From: Arcticibacterium luteifluviistationis
GTDB lineage: Bacteria; Bacteroidota; Bacteroidia; Cytophagales; Spirosomataceae
NCBI RefSeq assembly: GCF_003258705.1
Contig: NZ_CP029480.1
Coordinates: 3,658,001 to 3,722,000, forward strand
Length of the DNA stretch: 64,000 nt
Direction: 5' to 3'
This document shows positions 51,171 to 59,507 of the stretch, piece after piece. The notes under the pieces were generated by a model. The model was not told the origin of the DNA, searched no databases, and was given only the letters and a program-made list of their open reading frames with translations. A program made the translations under genes and the position numbers. Positions within the stretch are counted from its first letter, which is position 1. Every line of letters begins with the position of its first letter.

Positions 51171-52709
51171 ATGACAAAAAAAAGAATTATCCCCCTATTT
51201 CTCTCACTCCTTTTTGCCTTTCAGGCAAACGCACAAATCAAGTTGCCATCCATTTTTGGTGACCACATGGTTTTGCAGCAAAAACAGAATAACCCAGTTT
51301 GGGGTTGGGCGAAGCCAAACGAAAAAATTACCATAGCCATAAATGGTCAAAGTCACTCCACCACTGCTGACTCAAAAGGACACTGGCGTGTTGTGTTAAG
51401 ACCTATCCCGGTTGGTGGACCTTATAAAATGCATATTGAAGGTGAAGCCTCCAAGTTCTTTTTTGAAGATGTACTGGTAGGCGAAGTTTGGATTTGTTCT
51501 GGACAATCCAATATGCAATGGTCACTTAAAAACACCAACAGTGCTGAATTGGCTCTGGCTACAGCTAATTATCCCAATATTCGATTAATTACAGTTCCTA
51601 CCGTGGCTGCTTCAGAACCTCAAGACGACTTTAATGGCTCTTGGGAGGCTGCATCACCAGAAAGTGTTCCTGATTTCTCGGCCATAGGCTATTTCTTTGG
51701 GCAACGTTTACACCATGCATTGGATGTTCCTATTGGACTTATTGACAATGCTTGGGGAGGCTCTGCAGCCGAAGCATGGGTTAATAGAGATGTTTTAGAA
51801 GCCGATAAGAACTTTAATGAGTTTATGACTTCGTGGGAAAAAATTGAACAAGCCTATAACTATGATGCGGAAATAAAGAAGTGGGAAAAATCTGTGAAAG
51901 AATGGGAAGCCAATAAAGAAGACAAAGGCATGCCAAGAAAACCAGGAAATTTAATTAAAGGAAACCAGTACCCTGCAAACATTTATAATGGTGTACTTCA
52001 CCCTACCATTGGTTATGGTATCAAAGGTGTTATTTGGTACCAAGGCGAATCGAACGCAGGTCGTTCTTATCAATACCGTGACTTGTTCCCATTAATGATT
52101 GAAAATTGGCGTAACGAATGGAAACAAGGCGATTTTCCTTTTTACTATGTGCAGCTAGCAGATTTCATGGCAGAAACCGAGCAACCACAAGAAAGTGGAT
52201 GGGCGGAGCTTAGAGAAGCACAAACCATGACCAAAGATAGGCTTCCAAATGTAGGAGAAGCTGTTATCATTGACCTTGGAGAAGGAAGAGATATTCATCC
52301 AAGAAGTAAACAAACTGTAGCCGACCGCTTAGTGAGGATAGCCTTGGCTAGAGATTACCATAAAGACATCATTTATGAAGGTCCTAACTATAAATCAATG
52401 GAAGTGAAAGGAGATAAAATTCTACTCACGTTTGATAACGTTGGCAAGGGATTGTATTCTTTTGACACCAAAGAACCGGTAGGTTTTGCTATAGCTGGAT
52501 CAGATAAGAAATTCGTTTGGGCGGATGCCAAAATCATTTCTAATAACCAAATGGAAATATCAGGTGAAGGTATCTCAACGCCAGTAGCGGTAAGATATGC
52601 TTGGGCAAACAACCCTGTATGTAATATGTATAATCGTGACGGACTGCCTATGACGCCATTCAGAACTGACTCTTGGGAAGGCGTGACCTATGGGAAAAAT
52701 GTACGTTAA
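51171..52709 (+). CDS. secreted sialate O-acetylesterase-like esterase
   Basis: I chose the ATG at 51171 because it opens a signal peptide (MTKKRIIPLFLSLLFAFQANAQ); a TTG-initiated frame at 51111 would add 20 residues before it. The 512-residue product shows the family start IFGDHMVLQQ, the SGNH-type nucleophile block ICSGQSNMQW and WYQGESNAGR. Such esterases remove acetyl groups from sialic acids or, in many environmental Bacteroidota, from plant polysaccharides. With the GH140-like gene 15 bp downstream, pectin-type side chains are a plausible substrate (inference). Confidence 0.92.
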   Translation: MTKKRIIPLFLSLLFAFQANAQIKLPSIFGDHMVLQQKQNNPVWGWAKPNEKITIAINGQSHSTTADSKGHWRVVLRPIPVGGPYKMHIEGEASKFFFEDVLVGEVWICSGQSNMQWSLKNTNSAELALATANYPNIRLITVPTVAASEPQDDFNGSWEAASPESVPDFSAIGYFFGQRLHHALDVPIGLIDNAWGGSAAEAWVNRDVLEADKNFNEFMTSWEKIEQAYNYDAEIKKWEKSVKEWEANKEDKGMPRKPGNLIKGNQYPANIYNGVLHPTIGYGIKGVIWYQGESNAGRSYQYRDLFPLMIENWRNEWKQGDFPFYYVQLADFMAETEQPQESGWAELREAQTMTKDRLPNVGEAVIIDLGEGRDIHPRSKQTVADRLVRIALARDYHKDIIYEGPNYKSMEVKGDKILLTFDNVGKGLYSFDTKEPVGFAIAGSDKKFVWADAKIISNNQMEISGEGISTPVAVRYAWANNPVCNMYNRDGLPMTPFRTDSWEGVTYGKNVR

Positions 52710-52724
52710 TAATCTTAAATTCGA

Positions 52725-54074
52725 ATGAAAAAACTCCTTAGTCTTACCTTCATACTTCTACTCTCTTTTGGCAGCTATAGTCAAAAGCTAAAAATTAGCA
52801 AGAATGGAAAATATCTATCCACGGAAAAGGGGAAACCCTTTTTCTGGATGGGAGACACTGCCTGGGAATTAATTCATCGCTTAGATAGGGAAGAAGTTGA
52901 CCATTATTTAAGTACAAGAGCTGCTCAAGGTTTTAACGTTATTCAAACGGTGATTTTAGCAGAACTTGATGGACTAAATACACCAAATGCCTACGGTCAA
53001 AAACCGCTCCTAAATAATGACCCTAAACTACTCAACGAAGCCTACTTTGAGCATGTAGATTATGTTATCAAAAAAGCGAAAAAACTAGGATTACAAGTGG
53101 CTTTACTGCCAACTTGGGGAGATAAATTCAATATTAAATGGGGAGAAGGCCCTGTAGTTTTCAATCCAGAAAATGCAGAAGTTTTCGGTCAATTATTGGC
53201 AAAAAGGTACCTGAAATATGATAATATCATTTGGGTTTTAGGCGGCGATAGAATACCTGAGGAGGAGGTTCATTTTGACATCGTCAGAGCTATGGCAAAA
53301 GGCATCAGAAGTGTTGATAGCAAGCACTTAATGAGCTACCACCCCTCTGGGACAAAAATAGCCAGTGAATATTTTGATGATGAATGGCTCGATATTGACA
53401 TGTTCCAAAGTGGACATAGCAGACTCTCGAAAGAATATGAATATGCTGGCAAAGTAAAAGACAACAGACCGATTATAAACGGTGAGGCTAGGTATGAAAA
53501 CATTGGTGACCGTTTCTGGGAAAAGACACAAAGAGATTGGCTAAATGATGCCGATGCTAGAATAAGCGGCTATTGGAGTATCTTATCAGGTACGGCAGGT
53601 TATACCTATGGCTGTAATGACGTGTGGCAAATGTATGCTATCGATAGAGAACCCCAGCTAAAAGCAAGAACGGGATGGGACGCTGCCTTACAACTACCTG
53701 GGGCTAATCAAATGAAATATTTAAAAGCTCTTTTTGAAAGCCTTCCTTGGCAGCAAATGAGTAATGACCAAAGTTTGATAAGCACACCAAATCCAGAAGA
53801 CGAGTCTCATATTTTAGCTTCAATTGCTCAAAACAAAGACGTCATTTTAGCTTATACACCTACCGGAAAGGCATTCCAGTTAGATTTATCAAAAGTAAAG
53901 GCAAAAGAAGTGAACACATTTTGGTATAACCCAAGAAGTGGAAAATCTAAAAGTGCAGGAATCTATAAAACTACAGAAAACCCAGTCTTTGAACCTTGGT
54001 CAAATGGCTGGGGAAGTGATTTTATTTTGGTAGTGATGGATGTTAACTCTGAATATAAACTTCCAGAATTTTAA
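52725..54074 (+). CDS. secreted DUF4038 glycoside hydrolase, GH140-like (apiosidase-like)
   Basis: The 449-residue protein has a signal peptide ending SYSQ. It is a TIM-barrel of the DUF4038 type: GKPFFWMGDTAWELIHRL, GFNVIQTVIL, WVLGGDR and NGEARYEN as barrel strand ends carrying likely catalytic acids. A C-terminal beta domain (~355-449, with WYNPRSG and FILVVMD) matches the usual partner domain of this family. A characterised member of GH140 releases apiose from rhamnogalacturonan II; other members have unknown specificity. It is coupled to the acetylesterase gene by 15 bp. Confidence 0.88.
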   Translation: MKKLLSLTFILLLSFGSYSQKLKISKNGKYLSTEKGKPFFWMGDTAWELIHRLDREEVDHYLSTRAAQGFNVIQTVILAELDGLNTPNAYGQKPLLNNDPKLLNEAYFEHVDYVIKKAKKLGLQVALLPTWGDKFNIKWGEGPVVFNPENAEVFGQLLAKRYLKYDNIIWVLGGDRIPEEEVHFDIVRAMAKGIRSVDSKHLMSYHPSGTKIASEYFDDEWLDIDMFQSGHSRLSKEYEYAGKVKDNRPIINGEARYENIGDRFWEKTQRDWLNDADARISGYWSILSGTAGYTYGCNDVWQMYAIDREPQLKARTGWDAALQLPGANQMKYLKALFESLPWQQMSNDQSLISTPNPEDESHILASIAQNKDVILAYTPTGKAFQLDLSKVKAKEVNTFWYNPRSGKSKSAGIYKTTENPVFEPWSNGWGSDFILVVMDVNSEYKLPEF

Positions 54075-54080
54075 TCTTAT

Positions 54081-54130
54081 TCTCCATGTAAATCAAAAGT
54101 CTAGCTTTCGTTTTACATGGAGATTTTATT
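54081..54130. terminator. bidirectional terminator between convergent genes
   Basis: Outer stem TCTCCATGTAAA / TTTACATGGAGA (12 bp perfect) has an AT-rich inner stem-loop. It lies between stops at 54074 (plus) and 54143 (minus). Confidence 0.85.
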
Positions 54131-54142
54131 ATACCAACCTCC

Positions 54143-55966
54143 TCAAATCTCCTGTAACTCCACCAATTTATGGTAAATACCGTCAGCCTTGGTATATAAC
54201 TCTTGATGAGTTCCTCTTTCTGCTATTTGACCTTTGTCTACTACTAAAATCTCATCGGCATGCTGAATAGTGCTAAGTCGGTGAGCAATTACTAAAGAAG
54301 TACGGTCTTTCATCAAATGCGTGATGGCATCTTGTACCAGTTTTTCTGATTCTGTATCTAAAGCTGAAGTGGCTTCATCCAAAATCAAAATAGGTGGATT
54401 TTGAAGAATGGCTCTGGCAATAGATATTCGTTGACGCTGCCCACCCGAAAGCTTCACGCCACGGTCGCCTATTATAGTTTCGTAACCTTCAGACTGTTCT
54501 TCTATAAACTCATGAGCATTCGCAATTTTGGCGGCAGCTAAAACATCTTCACGACTTACGTCTTTACCAAAAGTTATATTATTATAAATGGAGTCATTAA
54601 ACAAAACAGGGTCTTGCGTCACTATACCCATTAAACTTCTCAGTGATGCCTGAGAAATATCATTAATATCAGTCCCGTCTAATTTAATATGACCTTCTGT
54701 CGGTTCATAAAACCTCGGAAGCAAATCTGCCAAAGTGGATTTACCTCCACCAGACTGACCAACCAAAGCGACTGTTTTTCCTTTCTCTAATTTGAAATTG
54801 ATATTTCGCAAAACTGCCGGCCCCTCTTCGTAAGCAAAAGAAACGTCTTCAAAAGAAATAGTATTTTCAAAAGACTTAGCAGTAACTGCATCTGGCGAAT
54901 CAGAAATTTCAGGCTCCATATTCAAGACTTCCAAAATTCTATCACCTGAAGCTATTCCTCTTTGCGAAGCACTAAAAGCCTGGGCAATAGTTTTAGCTGG
55001 ACGTACCACCTGAGAAAAAAGTGCGATATATGCCATAAAAGTAGAAGCATCCAAAGTACTCTGGTCTGATAAAATCAAACTACCGCCATAAAATAAAAGT
55101 GACGCCACCATAGAAACTCCTACTACTTCCGAAAACGGATTTGCCAACTCTCTTTTGGCTGCGTAAGAGAATATAGAGCGTTTGTATCCCTGGTTTTCCG
55201 TCTCAAATTTCTTACTAATAAAGTTCTCCGCCACAAAACCCTTTACCACACGCATGCCGCCAAAGGTCTCATCCATCAAACTCATAATATTGCTAAGTCT
55301 ACTCTGTCCTTCTCCAGCATCATGCCTTAGCTTTTTTAGCATCAGCCCTAAAAAAGTAGCCGTGACGGGTATAACTATTAAAGCGAATAATGTCAACTTA
55401 AACGACATGTAAAAAAGAGCAATCAGATATCCAACCAAAAGAAAAAGCTCTTTTATAGCAGCAGAAAAAGTATTGGCAATACTGTTTTCAACTTCCTGTA
55501 CATCGGTGGTGATTCGGGAAATAATATCTCCCTTTTTCTGATTATTGAAAAAGCCAATTGGTAATAACAGAGATTTGTTGAAAATAGCCTGACGAAGGTT
55601 GGAAACCATATTGACTTTAAAACCCTCCAGTAAACGTAAGCTCAAATACCTGAAAATGTTCCCTATAAAGATACCTAAAACTAATATGATGCAAACGAAT
55701 TGCAGAGCACCCAATTTGCCTTTGGTTTCTAAAAAATGAGCAAAATAATAATTGAACCAGTCTAAGACACTTAGATTCCCTGGCTTCTGAAGCATTCCAG
55801 AAATAACCTCTGGGTCTACCTGAGCAAATAACACATCTAAAATTGGCTTTAAGAGCACCAAATTTAATACCCCAAAAACGGCAGCCAGAAGCGAGGTAAA
55901 TAAAAAAGGAATTACAAATTTCTTTAAGTTGCCAGCGTAAGAAAGTAGTTTAAAATAAGTATTCAT
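54143..55966 (-). CDS. MsbA-like ABC exporter
   Basis: The 607-residue half-transporter has six membrane helices in the first ~330 residues. The ATPase carries Walker A VGQSGGGKSTL, Q-loop MGIVTQDPVLF, signature KLSGGQRQRIS, Walker B ILDEATSALD and H-loop VIAHRLST. It resembles MsbA-type lipid A flippases, being closer to that pattern than the exporter at 36796. Multidrug or lipid export are alternatives. The gene is transcribed alone and convergent with the GH140-like gene. Confidence 0.9.
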   Translation of the reverse strand: MNTYFKLLSYAGNLKKFVIPFLFTSLLAAVFGVLNLVLLKPILDVLFAQVDPEVISGMLQKPGNLSVLDWFNYYFAHFLETKGKLGALQFVCIILVLGIFIGNIFRYLSLRLLEGFKVNMVSNLRQAIFNKSLLLPIGFFNNQKKGDIISRITTDVQEVENSIANTFSAAIKELFLLVGYLIALFYMSFKLTLFALIVIPVTATFLGLMLKKLRHDAGEGQSRLSNIMSLMDETFGGMRVVKGFVAENFISKKFETENQGYKRSIFSYAAKRELANPFSEVVGVSMVASLLFYGGSLILSDQSTLDASTFMAYIALFSQVVRPAKTIAQAFSASQRGIASGDRILEVLNMEPEISDSPDAVTAKSFENTISFEDVSFAYEEGPAVLRNINFKLEKGKTVALVGQSGGGKSTLADLLPRFYEPTEGHIKLDGTDINDISQASLRSLMGIVTQDPVLFNDSIYNNITFGKDVSREDVLAAAKIANAHEFIEEQSEGYETIIGDRGVKLSGGQRQRISIARAILQNPPILILDEATSALDTESEKLVQDAITHLMKDRTSLVIAHRLSTIQHADEILVVDKGQIAERGTHQELYTKADGIYHKLVELQEI

Positions 55967-56109
55967 ATATAAATTAGCCCAATTTTCGAGCTATTAGATA
56001 CGCTTTAATAGAGACTTTCTGCTGAAATAAAATAGCTTCCAAGTCTTAAATTTCTAAGCTTATTATGTTTTGATTCGCAAAGTTGCTGAAAAGCTTTTAC
56101 TTTGAGTCT

Positions 56110-57132
56110 ATGAGTCGCCATTTCTTCTTAGTATGCCTTTCTTTTATCACTTTTTCTTGTTTCACAAAACAAGAAAAAAAGGTAATTTCAAAAGCCGTAT
56201 ATCATTGGAAATCTACATATCAGCCTTCGCAAAAAGCGAAAGAGACCGTTAAGGCACTCAACATCAAAAAGACATACATTCGTTTTTTTGATATTGACTT
56301 TAATGCAAAAGCCAATGAAGCTATTCCGAAGGGAATGGTAAAATTTAAAGACAGTCCAGAAGGCGATATAGTTCCTGTAATTTATATAACCAATAGAACT
56401 TTCAAATCTATAAACGAAACAGAAATCACCAATTTAGCCGTAAAAACAGCTGCAAAAATAAAATCGATTACTTCTGCCGACTCTCTAGTATTTAACGAAG
56501 TACAGTTAGACTGCGACTGGACTGAAACCACAAAAGCCAAATACTTTCACTTTCTTGAAAAATTAAAATCAGAATTTGGAGGAAACGTTAAGCTTACTTG
56601 TACGCTGAGGCTTCATCAGGTCAAATTTAAAGAAAAGACAGGTGTTCCCCCTGTAGATAGAGTAGCACTCATGCTTTATAATGTGGGGGACTGGACAAAC
56701 GTGCAAACTAAAAATTCGCTGTTTGACCCAGATATTATTGACCAATACATTTATCGTCTGCCGGAATATCCCTTACCAGTTGACATAGCCTTACCCATTT
56801 ATCAGCAGGCCATCGTTTTTAGGAACAATCGCTTTCATACCTACTTTAAAAATGTGTCAAAAATAGATTTACAAAAGCATTTCAATACGAAGCCAGGAGA
56901 AAACGGAAAACTCTTGATTTGTCAAGAAAACTGCGAATTTCAGAATCAATCTTTTAGAATAGGTGACGTTTTTAGGCATGAAAAAGTTGATTTCAAAACC
57001 CTCAATAAGGTTAAAAAAGCCATTCTAAAAAAAATAAAGAATAAAGATGTACAGGTTTTACTCTTTCACCTTGACGACAAAAGCCTAGATAACTTTACAC
57101 TAAAACAATATTCAACGTTGTTAGAAAACTAG
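56110..57132 (+). CDS. lipoprotein of unknown function, TIM-barrel-like
   Basis: I chose the ATG at 56110 (MSRHFFLVCLSFITFSC), which gives a proper lipoprotein signal with Cys17; a TTG at 56083 would add nine residues and spoil it. The 340-residue product has strand-like segments (KKTYIRFFDIDF, IVPVIYITNR, EVQLDCDW, VALMLYN, VQVLLFHLDD) spaced like a glycosidase-type TIM barrel, but I cannot assign a family. It heads a three-gene lipoprotein operon with genes 15 and 14 bp apart. Confidence 0.82.
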   Translation: MSRHFFLVCLSFITFSCFTKQEKKVISKAVYHWKSTYQPSQKAKETVKALNIKKTYIRFFDIDFNAKANEAIPKGMVKFKDSPEGDIVPVIYITNRTFKSINETEITNLAVKTAAKIKSITSADSLVFNEVQLDCDWTETTKAKYFHFLEKLKSEFGGNVKLTCTLRLHQVKFKEKTGVPPVDRVALMLYNVGDWTNVQTKNSLFDPDIIDQYIYRLPEYPLPVDIALPIYQQAIVFRNNRFHTYFKNVSKIDLQKHFNTKPGENGKLLICQENCEFQNQSFRIGDVFRHEKVDFKTLNKVKKAILKKIKNKDVQVLLFHLDDKSLDNFTLKQYSTLLEN

Positions 57133-57147
57133 AACATAGTTTAAATC

Positions 57148-59493
57148 ATGAAACGCCCTAAAATAAAAAAACTCCTCGCCTACTTTATTCTTTTCTCTAT
57201 TGCCTGTGGACCAGGCCCTCTTGATTTTACAGAATACTTCACCATTTTTTATCCTGAAGCGGCCAATAATCCATCAGCTACACAGCCTTATTTTTATACC
57301 AACGACTTCTTAAACCAGCAATATTCTATGCTGAATTCTGCTCAATTGGCTGATTCGCTCAATATAGAAAGCTGGTATAATTACACAGATAAGAAAATTG
57401 ACAAGGCAGCTATCAAAAAAGGTTTGTATGAAAAAACATTAGGGGAAGAGTTTGCTTCACAACTTCGTAAGATTGGCAAAACAGAAGCTGCTGACTATGT
57501 GCTTTTAGCTCAAGAGGCAGATAAGGAAACAGAGAAATTTAGCACCTACTGGGAGCCAGCAGAGCCGGTCAATGAGCAATTATTAGCAGACCTTCGGGAT
57601 GTTGCCCTCATTAATGCCGATAAATCAAAAAGTGATTTCATAAAAGAACGCTACGGTTTTCAATTAATGAAAATGGATGCAAAAGCAAATGACTGGCGTT
57701 CTTTATTTAGTGATTATGAAAAGTTTCAAGAAGAGGTAAAAACCAAAACTTATATATCAGAATGGTCTCAAAGCAGGTATGCTGGTGCTTTACTTTATCA
57801 AGGCGATACTGCAAAATCTGTTTTAGAATTTGCGAAGGTTTTTGAAAAATCACCTACCAGAAGAAATCAGGCCGACTTAAGCGTAAGAAGGCTCACTCGT
57901 CAGCATTTTAAAGAAGCCCTAGGTTTATGTCAAAGCGAAGAGGAAAAACTGATGGTTTATGCTTTGCAAGCTATCCAACCTTTTCAAGATGGGCTTGAGC
58001 TCTTAACACAAATGACTGCCATAAACCCAAATCATCCTATGCTGGAATTGGTCATGGCGAGGGAAATAAACAAAAACGAGGTTAATTTTTATGCCGAAAA
58101 AAATGGCGGCTTATATTCTCACAACCTTGACGTTTTAGATGAAAACTATAAGATAGACACTAACAAAGTTCAGACTATCACAAACCAAAGTAAGACTTAC
58201 TTTCAATCTCTTTTGGCATTTAATGAGTCACTCTTAAGAAATGAGACTTTAAACGAAAAAGCGTTTTGGCTTACCACGGCTGCATACCTCCACTATATTG
58301 GTGGCAATTACCTCGCTATGAAGCCTCTTCTTTCAAGAGCAGAAGACGAAAGTCCTGACAGCCCTTCTTTACAGAATCAAATCAAACTTTTCAAAACCCT
58401 TTACTTTTTAGAAACCGAGGCTATTGATGCCGAAGAAGAAAGCCTGTTAGAACAAATAGCTCAATTCAAGAAAACTGATAATTTCAGAGATAACAATGTC
58501 TTAGTATTATTGACAGATAAGCTAAGAGATAAGTACCTAAACATTGAAAAAGCACCGGCCAAAAGTTGGTTACAGTCTTGTTTTCAAGGCAAAGAACAGA
58601 ATATTGATACCCGAAAAATAAAGGCATTCCTGGCCGAGAATATTCCCGCGGTAAAAGAGAATGACTATAGTTATATGAATGGAACCTCAGAAGCTAGACT
58701 TCTGGAAATTCAAGAACCACAGCTACTAGAAGCTACCATAGATTTTATAAATAGCGAAGATTTAAGCTCCGCTGACGAGCAACTAATTACCCTTTCTGGT
58801 ATAAATAAGAGCAACCTTCTAATGGCATACGGCAGAAAACTAATCAGAACGCAGCAGTATGAAAAAGCTCTAGCGGTATTCAAGCAATGCGAGGCGTCTC
58901 ATTTTTTTGAAGGAGCATTTATGCATTACTTCTCTCCTATACCTAGGCAATTTATAATCGGTGAAGAAATTGATGAAGGTTTACTTTCTCCCATATACTT
59001 CTTAGAAAATGCCGTTAAGAATCAAAAAGAAGTAATTGACAATCCGAAAAATGCTAGAGCATGGTATGAACTAGGTTTAGCAGCTTATAATATGAGTTAT
59101 TGGGGTAAGGGTTGGCTTTTTTCTGACCGAGAGTGGAGTTCCATGGAAATTCAATACGGCGAACCTACTTCTGAAGATTACTTTACAAATACGTATGCTA
59201 AAGAGTGTTTTGAAAAAGCTCTAGCGGCAAATCCTGAAGCGGAACTTGGTGCTAAAATTTGCTATATGGGTGCTCTGTGCGAGAGAAATCAATATTTTGT
59301 GGCCTATACCAATGGGAAGCCGAACACCTATAAACAGGAAGAGCTAGATTACTATAGAATCAAAATGGAAACTAGCGTAAAACCTACATTTCAGAGTTTC
59401 TTCAAAAGGTTAAAGAACAAATACGACGAAACAGCTTACGAAAGTCAAGTAATTAAAGAGTGTATGTCATATGTAAGTTTTAAATTACAGTAA
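57148..59493 (+). CDS. large lipoprotein of unknown function with TPR-like helices
   Basis: The 781-residue product has a lipoprotein signal (FSIAC, Cys20), followed by GPGPLDFTEYFTIFYPE. Beyond an N-terminal segment the sequence is almost entirely helical, with TPR-like pairs (YAGALLYQGDTAKSVLEFAKVFE, QQYEKALAVFKQCE, RAWYELGLAAY, KECFEKALAANPEAELG). This suggests a scaffold or binding role at the envelope. No enzymatic motif is visible and I know no function. It lies between the barrel-like lipoprotein and the cytochrome lipoprotein in one operon, which hints at a common process. Confidence 0.82.
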   Translation: MKRPKIKKLLAYFILFSIACGPGPLDFTEYFTIFYPEAANNPSATQPYFYTNDFLNQQYSMLNSAQLADSLNIESWYNYTDKKIDKAAIKKGLYEKTLGEEFASQLRKIGKTEAADYVLLAQEADKETEKFSTYWEPAEPVNEQLLADLRDVALINADKSKSDFIKERYGFQLMKMDAKANDWRSLFSDYEKFQEEVKTKTYISEWSQSRYAGALLYQGDTAKSVLEFAKVFEKSPTRRNQADLSVRRLTRQHFKEALGLCQSEEEKLMVYALQAIQPFQDGLELLTQMTAINPNHPMLELVMAREINKNEVNFYAEKNGGLYSHNLDVLDENYKIDTNKVQTITNQSKTYFQSLLAFNESLLRNETLNEKAFWLTTAAYLHYIGGNYLAMKPLLSRAEDESPDSPSLQNQIKLFKTLYFLETEAIDAEEESLLEQIAQFKKTDNFRDNNVLVLLTDKLRDKYLNIEKAPAKSWLQSCFQGKEQNIDTRKIKAFLAENIPAVKENDYSYMNGTSEARLLEIQEPQLLEATIDFINSEDLSSADEQLITLSGINKSNLLMAYGRKLIRTQQYEKALAVFKQCEASHFFEGAFMHYFSPIPRQFIIGEEIDEGLLSPIYFLENAVKNQKEVIDNPKNARAWYELGLAAYNMSYWGKGWLFSDREWSSMEIQYGEPTSEDYFTNTYAKECFEKALAANPEAELGAKICYMGALCERNQYFVAYTNGKPNTYKQEELDYYRIKMETSVKPTFQSFFKRLKNKYDETAYESQVIKECMSYVSFKLQ

Positions 59494-59507
59494 ATAACAC
59501 TAGCCCC